Of a stretch of 64,000 nucleotides of DNA, positions 1-10,527 are shown piece after piece (the stretch's first letter is position 1; the number at the start of each line of letters is the position of its first letter). Under the pieces are notes generated by a model. The model had not been told where the DNA came from and made no database searches. It saw nothing but the letters and a program-made list of their open reading frames with translations. The translations under genes were made by a program, and so were the position numbers. Source of the DNA: Bacillus spizizenii TU-B-10 (GTDB lineage: Bacteria; Bacillota; Bacilli; Bacillales; Bacillaceae); assembly GCF_000227465.1 (NCBI RefSeq), contig NC_016047.1:3018857-3082856 (forward strand), given 5' to 3'.

Positions 1-1566
<1,566 letters not shown>

Positions 1567-1722
1567 CTTTCCAAGCCTCCTTTCACGGGTTCTTGCATTC
1601 ACTGTAGCGCAGCAGGCAAAAGTCCGTCTACAATCATATGATCACATCCTGCCTTATCCCTTTATGATCAAGGGTTCAGCCGTTCCACCTGAAAAAAAGA
1701 CACCGATATTAGAAAATGATTA

Positions 1723-1752
1723 TTGACAATATCTATCAATCTTTGGATTAAT
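1723..1752 (+). promoter_or_regulatory. Candidate promoter of ytdP
   Basis: A perfect -35 TTGACA at 1723-1728 is followed after 18 bases by ATTAAT (4 of 6 to TATAAT). It precedes the ytdP start by 40 bases. An A-rich 14-mer ending in the TTG of the -35 is repeated upstream of msmR (see findings). Confidence 0.4.
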
Positions 1753-1792
1753 TGTATTAAGGTGAAGTGGATGTTATGAAATGGGGGGTTTT

Positions 1793-4096
1793 ATGAAAAG
1801 AAGCCAATACAAGTTTTATTACAAACTAATCACGTTTTTCTGTTTGCTCAGCACCATTCCGGTCATTCTGGTCGGATTGTTTTCGTACGAGCACTCTCAG
1901 AAGACTGCTATCTCCAACGTTTCGGAGGAAAAACTCGACACACTCCAGCAGACCCAGCAAAGCATTGAGCATATTTTGAAAACCGTCGATCACTCTTTAA
2001 CCCACTATGTGAGTTCGCCGCCTCTCCTTCGCACACTGTCCGAGCCCTTGCACTCTGACCAATTTCAAATCTATAACCAAGTGAACCAAGAGCTCAACTA
2101 TCTGCAAAGCTTTGATACCGACCTGTCCAACATGACACTAGTCAGTTATATGAAAAAATGGTACATGAACAATTCCGGCTTGTACCGCTTGAATACAGAC
2201 TCTCTTCATGAAGCATCCGCAGCGTACACACAACACAAAGCAAGCCGCTCATATTGGACGCTTGAAAAAAACAATCATTTGATTTCGACAAAAGAAGGCA
2301 CATCAGAAAACTGCCGCTACAATATCAATTTGATTAAACAGCTTCCTCTAAACAGCACAAATACGAAGGGATTGGCCGCCGCAAGCATCCCGAGCTGTTC
2401 GCTTGTCAAAAACATGCCTGACTATTCAAACGCCAACAATCTGTTTATCATTGATGAAAAAGGCCGCATCATCCTGCATAACAACATGTCTGACATCGGT
2501 GAATCTCTTCAAAACGACGACTTTGTCCAACAAATGCTGGCGCAGAACGCCAATAGCGGTCAGTTTGAAACAGTTATTGACCGGATTCATTATAAAGTCA
2601 CCTATCAAAAATCTGACTATAACACATGGACTTATTTCTCTCTCGTCTCCTTGCCTGAATTAAAAAAAGAGGCCAAGTCAATCGGCTGGATCACTTTTAC
2701 GGTATGCTTTATTTTGTTAACGCTTTCATTATTATTCTCTTGGCTTGGCTCACGCCATTTTTACAAGCCGATCAGAGTGCTTTACGAATCATTTGCAAGG
2801 CATGGAGCCATACAAGATAAACAGCCGCCTCAAAATGAATTTGAGTTAATCGAACAGAGCTTTAAGCAGCTGAAGGACAGAAATGACGACCTCGAAGAAA
2901 TGATGAAACAGCAGGCAACACATCTCCAGCAATATTTTATGGTCAGGCTCATGCTTGGAAAACTGACGGATGAGGAGGTCAATAACCGTTTTGAAAGCCT
3001 TGGTTTAAAGCAAAATTGGCGGCATCTCGCCCTGCTCGTGCTTCAAATTGATACGCTGAATCACACGCCTTATGAGAAAAAAGATATGGATCTGCTTTTG
3101 TTCGCCGTCAACAGCCTCATTGAGCGAAACATTCCGGCAGACAAACATCTTGCACCCGCCGTTGTGGACAAACAGCAAGCAACCATTTTGATCAACCAGA
3201 ACGGGACAAAGGAAGAATTCTTGGCTGAGCTGAGTGAGACTGCAAGAATGATTCAGGAAAAAGCGGAAGTTGAGCTGCAGCTGTCTGTCAGCATCGGCAT
3301 CAGCCAGCCTTTTGATGCGCTCGCAAAAGCGAAAACAGCCTATGCGGAAGGCTCAGAAGCATTGAAATACCGGCTCAAAGCGGAAAACAAGTCGATCATC
3401 TTTTACGAAGACCTTGACCAGAAAAAAACCTTCAAAACCCATTTTCCAAAGCAGCTTCAGCATGAGCTGTTCGATGCCGTAAAAGCGGGAGACAAGGAGA
3501 AAGCGGACAAATGCCTGCACGCGATTTTGCAAGCTATTTTCACCCAAAACACCAACCCGTATCAATTTCAAATCGCAATCGCCCGCTTCTTGAACCATGT
3601 GATTGAGCTGATGCATGTGCTCGGGATCGAATTGTTTGAGCTTGAAGAAAACAAAATGCTGTATGATCAAATTTTTGAGCTGAAAACGTTTGAGGATACC
3701 GAAAACTGGCTCAGGAATGAGTTCATTCATCCAATGACAGACAAAGTAAACGCCCGTGCGGATGCCCAGTACAAAAATATTTCCGACAACATTATTCATA
3801 TTATCCACCATGAGTTTGAATCCGATTTGACACTGGACGAAATCGCCCGCAGGCTGCATTACAACCCAAACTATTTAAGCAGCATTTTCAAAAAAGAAAT
3901 GGGCATTTCATTCAGCGAATATGTCTCCAGCTACCGCCACCATATGGCGAAAAGCTGGCTTGCCGAAACTGATATGGCGGTAAAAGACATTGCCGAAAAG
4001 CTGAAATATAAAAACTCGCAAAACTTTATCAGATCATTTAAGAAGCTGGAGGGGATTACACCGGGAAACTACCGCCAGCAAAAAAGGAGCATGTAA
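1793..4096 (+). CDS. ytdP: Membrane-bound AraC-type transcriptional regulator YtdP
   Basis: This 767-residue regulator has a hydrophobic segment near residues 10-28, an extracellular sensor region of about 260 residues, a second membrane segment near 295-315, a cytoplasmic linker, and a C-terminal AraC double helix-turn-helix (about 665-765, with LTLDEIARRLHYNPNYLSSIFKK and the second motif AVKDIAEKLKYKNSQNFIRSFKK). Regulators of this build usually sense extracellular sugars and activate adjacent transport genes. Here it sits between yteP and ytcQ and probably controls them. GGGGGG four bases before the ATG at 1793 favours it over the in-frame ATG at 1781. The gene ends in a bidirectional terminator. 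Confidence 0.9.
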   Translation: MKRSQYKFYYKLITFFCLLSTIPVILVGLFSYEHSQKTAISNVSEEKLDTLQQTQQSIEHILKTVDHSLTHYVSSPPLLRTLSEPLHSDQFQIYNQVNQELNYLQSFDTDLSNMTLVSYMKKWYMNNSGLYRLNTDSLHEASAAYTQHKASRSYWTLEKNNHLISTKEGTSENCRYNINLIKQLPLNSTNTKGLAAASIPSCSLVKNMPDYSNANNLFIIDEKGRIILHNNMSDIGESLQNDDFVQQMLAQNANSGQFETVIDRIHYKVTYQKSDYNTWTYFSLVSLPELKKEAKSIGWITFTVCFILLTLSLLFSWLGSRHFYKPIRVLYESFARHGAIQDKQPPQNEFELIEQSFKQLKDRNDDLEEMMKQQATHLQQYFMVRLMLGKLTDEEVNNRFESLGLKQNWRHLALLVLQIDTLNHTPYEKKDMDLLLFAVNSLIERNIPADKHLAPAVVDKQQATILINQNGTKEEFLAELSETARMIQEKAEVELQLSVSIGISQPFDALAKAKTAYAEGSEALKYRLKAENKSIIFYEDLDQKKTFKTHFPKQLQHELFDAVKAGDKEKADKCLHAILQAIFTQNTNPYQFQIAIARFLNHVIELMHVLGIELFELEENKMLYDQIFELKTFEDTENWLRNEFIHPMTDKVNARADAQYKNISDNIIHIIHHEFESDLTLDEIARRLHYNPNYLSSIFKKEMGISFSEYVSSYRHHMAKSWLAETDMAVKDIAEKLKYKNSQNFIRSFKKLEGITPGNYRQQKRSM

Positions 4097-4097
4097 A

Positions 4098-4130
4098 AAA
4101 ACCCAAAACGCGCAAGCGGTTTTGGGTTTT
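4098..4130. terminator. Bidirectional terminator between ytdP and ytcQ
   Basis: A 12-bp perfect stem (AAAACCCAAAAC against GTTTTGGGTTTT) with an A-run on one side and T-run on the other serves the convergent ytdP and ytcQ. Confidence 0.85.
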
Positions 4131-4137
4131 CCCAGTG

Positions 4138-5634
4138 TTATTTTGCTTGTTTAAACGCTTCTTCGTATTCCTGAATAATCTGCTTTCCGCCGCTTGACTC
4201 CCATTTTTCCACCTCTTTATCAAACTGGCTTTCTGTGATGTCTCCAATCATATATTTATAAGTCGCGTCATCAATGATTTTTTTCAGTTCATCTCCCCGT
4301 TCCGACTCCGCAGCGGAATACAGGCTTTCAGCAGGGTTTGAAACGATGATCTTTTCATTGTCTTCGGTCAGCTCCTCGTACGCCGTCCGAAGCGGATCCC
4401 CAGTGTTTTTTAAGTAGGCTTTATCAATGGCGATTAAGGCGGACAGCGGCTGAATATCAGTCTGCCAGTCTTTCACTTGGCTTTCTTCGCGTGTGAACGT
4501 TTTGCCCTCTCCTTTGTTATAATGAACGCCGTCAATGCCATAAGTCATCAGGCTATAGACGTCTTCTTCGGCAATTCGGTCAAAAAACGCCAAAATCCGT
4601 TTAAGCTCAGCTTCCGTTTTCACACTCGTTTTTGGAAAAGCGAACAAGCCGTTATGCCCTCCTGATGCCCACACCCGCTCTTTCCCATCTGGGCCTTTTA
4701 TGCGGTTGATGATTTCAAGCTTCATCGATTTATCGGAGGCATGGTCGCGCAGATTAACCGCATCTACCATATTCCCAATGTAGATGCCGGCTTTCCCTTG
4801 AGAAAACAGCTCCTGCTGCTGGGTTTTGCTTGTGACAGGAAAATCCTTATTCATATAGCCGTTGTCACGCAGCTTTTTCATATAGTTCATTGTGTCTTTG
4901 TATTCCTGCGTCATGAAATCAGGCGTGAATTTGCCGCCTGATTCCTTCCAATCTGTCGGCATGCCTTCATAAGAGCCGAGCGTTTTAAACGCGCCGTAAA
5001 TTAAGTCATTGCGGTCTGTCAGCCCGAATGTATCGTCTTTTCCATCCTTGTCCGGATCGTCCTCCGTAAACGCTTTGGCCACTTTATAAAGTTCATCAAG
5101 CGTTTCCGGCGTTTTCAAATTCAAATTGTCGAGCCAGTCCTTCCGAATGACGATGCCCTGTCTGGAAAGCGGACGCTCTCTGTATATCCCGTAGAGCTTG
5201 CCGTCGATTGTTACGTTTTTATTAATGAGTTTGTTCATTTTGCTTAAGTTCGGATAATCTTTGATATAATCGCCAATCTCCCAGAACATTCCTGATCTGA
5301 AGGCATTCATGACTGACGAATTTTTAATATCTTGGATGGTCACGATTTGCGGAAGATTGCCGGCTGCAAGCGCCGCATTCAGCCTGTCTTCTTTCACCGC
5401 ATCCGGAACCCAGGTGATGTCCAGTTCTGTATTTGTCAGCTTTTCAATTTCTTTAATCGCCCTGTCGTTCGGCGGTTGCTGGTGATACAAAATCGCCATC
5501 CAAGACAGCTTCACCTTTGAATCCGAGTCAGCTTTGCCTTCAGCCGAAGACTGATCAGCCCCTTTACAGCCCGCCAGCACTCCGCCAAATGCAAGTACAA
5601 GCACAATCAAAAACACCCTCCATTTGTTTCCCAT
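4138..5634 (-). CDS. ytcQ: Extracellular solute-binding lipoprotein YtcQ
   Basis: This 498-residue lipoprotein has a signal peptide starting MGNKWRVFLIVLVLAFG and the lipobox LAGC with the acylated Cys near residue 22. The rest is a large LplA-type binding protein. It is the receptor of the YtcQ-YteP-YtcP importer for rhamnogalacturonan oligosaccharides, anchored on the outer face of the membrane. The ATG at 5634 has GGAGGGG upstream. An in-frame ATG at 5652 has a weaker site overlapping the end of ytcP. It follows ytcP by about 23 bases in one operon. The substrate is inferred from published work on this system and from YteR. Confidence 0.92.
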   Translation of the reverse strand: MGNKWRVFLIVLVLAFGGVLAGCKGADQSSAEGKADSDSKVKLSWMAILYHQQPPNDRAIKEIEKLTNTELDITWVPDAVKEDRLNAALAAGNLPQIVTIQDIKNSSVMNAFRSGMFWEIGDYIKDYPNLSKMNKLINKNVTIDGKLYGIYRERPLSRQGIVIRKDWLDNLNLKTPETLDELYKVAKAFTEDDPDKDGKDDTFGLTDRNDLIYGAFKTLGSYEGMPTDWKESGGKFTPDFMTQEYKDTMNYMKKLRDNGYMNKDFPVTSKTQQQELFSQGKAGIYIGNMVDAVNLRDHASDKSMKLEIINRIKGPDGKERVWASGGHNGLFAFPKTSVKTEAELKRILAFFDRIAEEDVYSLMTYGIDGVHYNKGEGKTFTREESQVKDWQTDIQPLSALIAIDKAYLKNTGDPLRTAYEELTEDNEKIIVSNPAESLYSAAESERGDELKKIIDDATYKYMIGDITESQFDKEVEKWESSGGKQIIQEYEEAFKQAK

Positions 5635-5657
5635 CGTACCCCTCCGTTTCATTTTCT

Positions 5658-6539
5658 TTATCCTTTGACAGATCCCAGCAAAGCTCCTTTTGCAAAATGC
5701 TTTTGTATAAATGGATAGACGAGCAGAACCGGGATGGTCGCCACCACAATCACGGCCATTTTAATGGTTTGCTCAGGCGGCGGGCTGCCCGACCCCATTT
5801 CTGACATATCCCCCTGCATCCCGCTTGATACAATCACGATTTGGCGCAGAAGCACCTGAATCGGCCATTTCGCTGAATCATTTAGGTACAAGATCGCCGT
5901 CATATACGTGTTCCAATACGTAACCGCATAAAATAGTGAAATCGTTGCGATAGCAGGGAGAGACAGCGGCAGCACAATTTTAAAGAAAATGCCCAGATCA
6001 TTGCACCCGTCAATTTTCGCGGACTCTTCCAGGCTTGACGGGATATTTTGAAAGAAGTTTTTCAGAATGATCAGGTTAAAGGCATTAATGGCTGTCGGCA
6101 AAATAAGCGCCCAGTAAGAATCGAGCAATCCAAGCGATTTGACCACAAGGAAAGTCGGAATCATGCCGCCGCTGAAGAGCATCGTAAATACGACGAGAAA
6201 CATGAGAGGCTGCCGACCGATTAAATCACGGCGGGATAATCCGTAAGCCATCAGTGAAGAAAGAAACATGCTGACCGCAGTGCCTATCACTGTCACAAAC
6301 ACAGAAACAAGCAAACTCTTATAAATAATATCTGTTGAAAAAATGTAACGATAAGCATCAAGCGAAAAAGTGGTCGGTATTAAAATAAATTTTTTCGACA
6401 CGACTTCTTCTACTGTGGCGAAAGATGCCGCGATGACATGAATAAACGGAAGTACGCATATTAAAGCGAACATCAGCAAAAACCCGTAAATCAACATATC
6501 AAACAGGCGATTTTTCAGTGAATGTGCGATAGCCTCCAC
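5658..6539 (-). CDS. ytcP: ABC sugar importer permease YtcP
   Basis: This 293-residue permease of the LplC/MalG type has six predicted membrane spans and the EAA-like loop EESAKIDGCNDLGIFFKIVLP (about 186-206). It is the partner of YteP for rhamnogalacturonan oligosaccharides. The start is GTG at 6539 with AAGAGAG close upstream, so a slightly shorter product is possible. ytcQ follows. A cre site lies 9 bases upstream of the start, which points to catabolite repression of the pair. Confidence 0.9.
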   Translation of the reverse strand: MEAIAHSLKNRLFDMLIYGFLLMFALICVLPFIHVIAASFATVEEVVSKKFILIPTTFSLDAYRYIFSTDIIYKSLLVSVFVTVIGTAVSMFLSSLMAYGLSRRDLIGRQPLMFLVVFTMLFSGGMIPTFLVVKSLGLLDSYWALILPTAINAFNLIILKNFFQNIPSSLEESAKIDGCNDLGIFFKIVLPLSLPAIATISLFYAVTYWNTYMTAILYLNDSAKWPIQVLLRQIVIVSSGMQGDMSEMGSGSPPPEQTIKMAVIVVATIPVLLVYPFIQKHFAKGALLGSVKG

Positions 6540-6547
6540 CTCTCTTT

Positions 6548-6561
6548 TGTAAGCGTTATCA
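6548..6561 (-). promoter_or_regulatory. CcpA cre site upstream of ytcP
   Basis: TGTAAGCGTTATCA on the plus strand matches all 14 positions of the cre consensus TGWAANCGNTNWCA. It lies just before the ytcP start, so CcpA probably represses ytcPQ in glucose. Confidence 0.75.
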
Positions 6562-6695
6562 TTCTTTTTTAAACGAGCTGCAGCATGTGACGATATCGTG
6601 TCTAAAATGTAGCAAATCTGTGATCGCCATGTCTATAATCATTTGAACAGAGTCCCCCGGCACGGCGGGGGCTGCCGTGAATGAAAATTGATCAC

Positions 6696-6734
6696 AAAAG
6701 AAAAAGAGCATAATCTTAGAAAATGATTATGCTC
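6696..6734 (-). terminator. Terminator at the end of the bioI-ytbQ transcript
   Basis: Read on the minus strand, a 10-bp perfect stem (GAGCATAATC and GATTATGCTC, loop of nine) is followed by TTTTTCTTTT. The stem overlaps the ytbQ stop codon. Confidence 0.85.
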
Positions 6735-7488
6735 CGTTCTCTTCCTCTTTCAGAAGCTCGGCCGTATTGATTTGTGGTGAAAATCCCAGTTCATTGACAG
6801 CGGATTCAATGGACCATGGCCGGCCCGGATTATCAGAGACGGCGTAATAAGTGCCGTACCGGATATTGGTTTCAATGGCGGCTTTAAAAATTGACAGCAG
6901 ATCGGGATGAGAAAGCAGCGTTTTTTTCGTCCGTTCTTTTTCATGCAGCGTATCCATTTCATCTGTGACGACTGTTCCGATTCGAAGGTTGATCACAGAA
7001 AGCTTATTTTCCAAATAAAATAAGTGGCCGATCTGTTCCGAGGTCAGCTTTAATACACCATACAAGTTTTTTGACAGCGGATAATCGCTTGTTGTGATTT
7101 CCCGTCCTAAGAGAGAACGCCCGTCTTTTTCGTACACATCTGTGACATGATTGCTGCTGGCGAACACGAGCTTTTGAATGCCGAGCTCCGCTGCGGCGCG
7201 GCACAGATAATAGCTTGCCCTATAGAAAACATCCGTCATTTTCTCAAATTCAGCGATGTCCATGACATCGTATTTGATGTTGACAGCCAATAAATTTAAG
7301 ATCACATCGGTATCTTTCGGAATCTTCTTTAACAGCTCCTCATAATTTGCCGCGTCAGCCTGAATGGAAGAGGCTGTGCCATCGAAATGATCTTTATCAA
7401 GCACTGTCACTTCATAATCTGAAATAAGCCCTTCAGCCAGGAGTCTCCCAATTACACCATTTCCGCCGGCGATCAGCACTTTTTTCAC
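6727..7488 (-). CDS. ytbQ: NAD(P)-dependent epimerase/dehydratase family protein YtbQ
   Basis: This 253-residue extended short-chain dehydrogenase starts with the Rossmann motif MKKVLIAGGNGVIGRLLAEGL (GGNGVIG type) and carries a YPLSKNLYG stretch in the position of the catalytic YxxxK. The substrate is unknown. It is the last gene of the biotin operon (once called orf2). Start: GTG at 7488, seven bases from GGGGAG; another GTG at 7497 is too close to that site. It ends inside its own terminator stem. A role in biotin synthesis is not shown by the sequence. Confidence 0.88.
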   Translation of the reverse strand: MKKVLIAGGNGVIGRLLAEGLISDYEVTVLDKDHFDGTASSIQADAANYEELLKKIPKDTDVILNLLAVNIKYDVMDIAEFEKMTDVFYRASYYLCRAAAELGIQKLVFASSNHVTDVYEKDGRSLLGREITTSDYPLSKNLYGVLKLTSEQIGHLFYLENKLSVINLRIGTVVTDEMDTLHEKERTKKTLLSHPDLLSIFKAAIETNIRYGTYYAVSDNPGRPWSIESAVNELGFSPQINTAELLKEEENGA

Positions 7489-7564
7489 TGTGTTCACTCC
7501 CCTTTTTTATAGATTGCCCATTTTCGGCGGGGCTGACACTTTTTTGGCACTCACATGCTTTTGT

Positions 7565-8752
7565 TTATTCAAAAGTCACCGGCAGCTCCTCAAGCGCCCG
7601 AAAGCCAAAAAGCGGCCGGTACCGCCATTCAGAATCAGCGAGCTTGAGGCCGGGCATTCGCTGCAGCAGGGTATGAATCGCAATTTGTGCTTCTAATCGT
7701 GCCAGCGAGGATCCTAGGCAAACATGATGTCCCTGACCGAATGAAAGATGCGGATTAGGGCTTCTGGTTATATCAAAAACATCGGCTTGCATGAATATGT
7801 TTGGATCTCGATTGGCAGCCCCTAACAGCAGATAGACTTGTTCCCCTTTACGAATCGTCACCCCGCTGATGTCAATATCTTCTGATGCAACTCTTGCAGT
7901 CATTTGCGTGGGGCTTTCATAGCGTAAACATTCCTCAACTGCGGTATCAATAAGATCTGGGTTTTCTTTCAGCTTCAGAAGCTGTTGTGGATGCTGCAGC
8001 AGACAAAGGACTGAATTGCTGATGAGATTGACCGTTGTCTCATGTCCGGCGATCGCCAGCAATACACACGTAGATGCCACTTCCTCTTCTGTCAGCTTAT
8101 CCTTTTCTTTCCCCTTCAATAGCATGCTGACCATATCCTGCTGTGGATGCCGTTTTCGCCTTTGAATCAGCTCTCTAAAATATGCCATGGCCTGTACAGA
8201 GATATGATTGCCCTCTGTTAATGCTTTTCTTGACCGGGTAAAATCAATCGTTTGAATGAGAATGGAAGCCCATTCTTTTAATTGCTCCCTATCTTCCGCC
8301 GGTACGCCTATAATGTTAGCTATGACGTAGCTTGCTAAAGGAAATGCAAAGTCCGAAATCACCTCCATCTTTTTTTCACCTTGCACTTGATCAAGCAAGT
8401 GATGGACAGTTTCATCGATATACAGACGATAGCTCTCTGCCATTCTCGGAGTAAACGCTCCGCTGGCCAGCGTCCGCAATCGTCTATGATCAGGCTGATT
8501 CTGAAACAGCATCATCTGATTTTGTACATGTTTAAGATCCTGATATTTGATTGACGTCTCAGGGAGCGGGGTCCGGACTTTGAATCTGGCATCTTTCAGG
8601 ATAGCTGCCGTTTCTTCATATCCTGTGACATACCAGCCCGGGTATTTCAAGAAACTCCCTTTATATATAGGATGAACAGCACGCAACGTTTCGTAAAAAG
8701 GATATGGGTCTTTCAAAAACGCAGAAGATGCAGTTGAAAATGCAATTGTCAT
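7565..8752 (-). CDS. bioI: Cytochrome P450 BioI, pimeloyl-forming
   Basis: This 395-residue P450 (CYP107H) has the I-helix AIAGHETTVN, the EECLRYESP ExxR stretch, and the haem loop SFGQGHHVCLGSSLAR with the axial Cys. BioI cleaves fatty acyl chains carried on ACP to pimeloyl-ACP, feeding biotin synthesis in the cytosol. It starts with ATG at 8752 with GAGAGGAAAG upstream and is separated from bioB by a hairpin terminator, so it is expected at lower level than bioWAFDB. ytbQ follows. Confidence 0.95.
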   Translation of the reverse strand: MTIAFSTASSAFLKDPYPFYETLRAVHPIYKGSFLKYPGWYVTGYEETAAILKDARFKVRTPLPETSIKYQDLKHVQNQMMLFQNQPDHRRLRTLASGAFTPRMAESYRLYIDETVHHLLDQVQGEKKMEVISDFAFPLASYVIANIIGVPAEDREQLKEWASILIQTIDFTRSRKALTEGNHISVQAMAYFRELIQRRKRHPQQDMVSMLLKGKEKDKLTEEEVASTCVLLAIAGHETTVNLISNSVLCLLQHPQQLLKLKENPDLIDTAVEECLRYESPTQMTARVASEDIDISGVTIRKGEQVYLLLGAANRDPNIFMQADVFDITRSPNPHLSFGQGHHVCLGSSLARLEAQIAIHTLLQRMPGLKLADSEWRYRPLFGFRALEELPVTFE

Positions 8753-8772
8753 GTGTATCTTTCCTCTCTATT

Positions 8773-8811
8773 AAAAAATAAAAAGCAATCGACATCACAC
8801 CGATTGCTTTT
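8773..8811 (-). terminator. Internal terminator between bioB and bioI
   Basis: An 11-bp stem (AAAAGCAATCG / CGATTGCTTTT, loop of nine) followed on the minus strand by TATTTTTTAA lies between bioB and bioI. It would split the operon into a short bioWAFDB and a longer read-through message. Confidence 0.85.
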
Positions 8812-8821
8812 ATTGATTCTT

Positions 8822-9829
8822 TCAGCTTTTCGCACTTAAACTGGCCTTCATTTCTTCGACAGATTCTACTTCAAAGCCTAAATCATTCAGCATTTTATGA
8901 TCCTCCGTCTCCTCTTGTCCGGCAGTTGTTAAGTAATCTCCGACAAAAATGGAGTTAGCGGCGTAAAGCCCTAATGGCTGTAATGAGCGGAGATTGACCT
9001 CTCTTCCTCCGGAAATGCGGATTTCCTTTGACGGATTGATAAAACGGAACAGCGCCAGCACTTTTAAACAATACAGCGGGTTTAATTCATTGACGCCTTC
9101 TAACGGCGTGCCGTCAATCGCATGCAAAAAATTCACCGGAATGGAATCCGCGTCAAGGGCCTTCAAACTTTTTGCAATATCGATGACGTCCTGTTTCGTC
9201 TCCTTCATTCCGATAATGGCGCCTGAACACGGGGACAACCCTGATTCTTTTGCCATTTCAACCGTATTGACCCTGTCATCGTATGTATGTGAGGTCGTGA
9301 TGTTTGAATGGTTTCTCTGTGAAGTATTCAAATTATGGTTATAGCGGTCTACTCCGGCTTCTTTCAACCGCTTCGCCTGCTCCGGCTTTAACAGTCCGAG
9401 ACACGCACAAACCTTCAATCCATATGTCTCTTTAATTTCCTGCACCGCGTCTACGACCTGATCCACTTCTCTGTTGGACGGCCCCCTGCCGCTTGCCACG
9501 ATGCAATATGTGCCGATATTTAGATCGTGCGCCCGCTTTGCGCCTTCTAGAAGCGTTTCCTTATTCACCATCCGGTAAGACTGAATCGGCGCTTTTGAAA
9601 TCGCGGACTGTGAACAATAGCCGCAGTTTTCCGGACAGAGTCCTGATTTCGCATTCATAATCATATTGAGCTTTACTTTTTTTCCATAAAAGTGTTTTCT
9701 GATATGAAAAGCCCCATGCATTAAAAGCAAAATATCTTCATCAGGACAGTTTAATATCGAAAGCGCCTCTTCGTCGGTCACTTCTGCTCCAGCAAGCACC
9801 TGGTCTGCGAGTTCCATCCATTGATTCAT
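8822..9829 (-). CDS. bioB: Biotin synthase BioB
   Basis: This 335-residue radical-SAM enzyme inserts sulfur into dethiobiotin to make biotin. The radical-SAM Cys triad is in GLCPENCGYCSQ (about residues 62-73), and the YNHNLNTS stretch is typical of BioB. The real start is ATG at 9829 (MNQWMELADQ), two bases after the bioD stop, with GTGGGGG upstream. The frame stays open further 5' through bioD, but that extension has no counterpart in the family. Confidence 0.96.
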   Translation of the reverse strand: MNQWMELADQVLAGAEVTDEEALSILNCPDEDILLLMHGAFHIRKHFYGKKVKLNMIMNAKSGLCPENCGYCSQSAISKAPIQSYRMVNKETLLEGAKRAHDLNIGTYCIVASGRGPSNREVDQVVDAVQEIKETYGLKVCACLGLLKPEQAKRLKEAGVDRYNHNLNTSQRNHSNITTSHTYDDRVNTVEMAKESGLSPCSGAIIGMKETKQDVIDIAKSLKALDADSIPVNFLHAIDGTPLEGVNELNPLYCLKVLALFRFINPSKEIRISGGREVNLRSLQPLGLYAANSIFVGDYLTTAGQEETEDHKMLNDLGFEVESVEEMKASLSAKS

Positions 9830-9831
9830 TC

Positions 9832-10527
9832 TCATACCCCCACTTGATTCATCAGTAATGATAGATTGATATGGTCTTTTACCATATGTAGAACCGTTTC
9901 TTTCGTCACGTTGGCAAGCTTTGGCGTAATCCCTAAAATCGGCACACCGCATAAGCGCTCAATCATCCCAGGATTGGTTTTTTCATCATCATCAGGGGAA
10001 TCACTGATTCCATTGATGACAATTCCGGCAATTGGCAGCCCCATACTTTTTGCATATTGGACAGTTAAAAAGGTATGATTAATTGTTCCGAGATGAGGAC
10101 GTGCCACAATGATGATGGGAAGCTGTAGCGCTTTTATGACATGACTGACTAAAAAATCCTCTCCCAATGGCACAGAAATACCACCCGCACCTTCTACGAT
10201 AAAGCATTCATGTTTTTCTCTTATCCGCTCCCAATGGCTTAAAACCTCTTCCATGGTGACAGCCTTTCCTTCCAGCTTCCCTGCAACATATGGTGCAAGT
10301 GGCGCTTTGAAGGCAAAAGGCGTAATGTCTTCATGAGAAAGACTCGTCTGTGACGTATCTTTCAGGAGACTAGTGTCGCTCTCCGGATGATGACGAGATA
10401 TACCGCTTAAAAATGGTTTAAACACCCCGACATCTTTGTTATGTTCTCGCAATAAAGCGGCGATTCCGCTGGATATAACCGTTTTCCCCACTTCTGTATC
10501 TGTTCCTGTCACAAAAAAACCCCTCAA
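9832..10527 (-). CDS. bioD: ATP-dependent dethiobiotin synthetase BioD
   Basis: This 231-residue enzyme closes the ureido ring of dethiobiotin from 7,8-diaminopelargonate, CO2 and ATP. The P-loop GTDTEVGKT is at residues 8-16, and VEGAGGISVPL is the family's second signature. The start is TTG at 10527 and overlaps the bioF stop as TTGA, a translationally coupled junction. bioB follows after two bases. Confidence 0.95.
   Translation of the reverse strand: MRGFFVTGTDTEVGKTVISSGIAALLREHNKDVGVFKPFLSGISRHHPESDTSLLKDTSQTSLSHEDITPFAFKAPLAPYVAGKLEGKAVTMEEVLSHWERIREKHECFIVEGAGGISVPLGEDFLVSHVIKALQLPIIIVARPHLGTINHTFLTVQYAKSMGLPIAGIVINGISDSPDDDEKTNPGMIERLCGVPILGITPKLANVTKETVLHMVKDHINLSLLMNQVGV

Noticed and set aside
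3353..3859. 168-codon open frame on the minus strand inside ytdP
   Set aside because: It lies opposite a conserved regulator, has no ribosome-binding site and shows no domain; it is a shadow of ytdP.
6653..6680. GC-rich nested hairpins (CCCCCG/CGGGGG and CACGGC/GCCGTG) before ytcP
   Set aside because: The stem is strong, but no T-run follows on either strand and no gene relation is clear, so I do not call a terminator or regulator.
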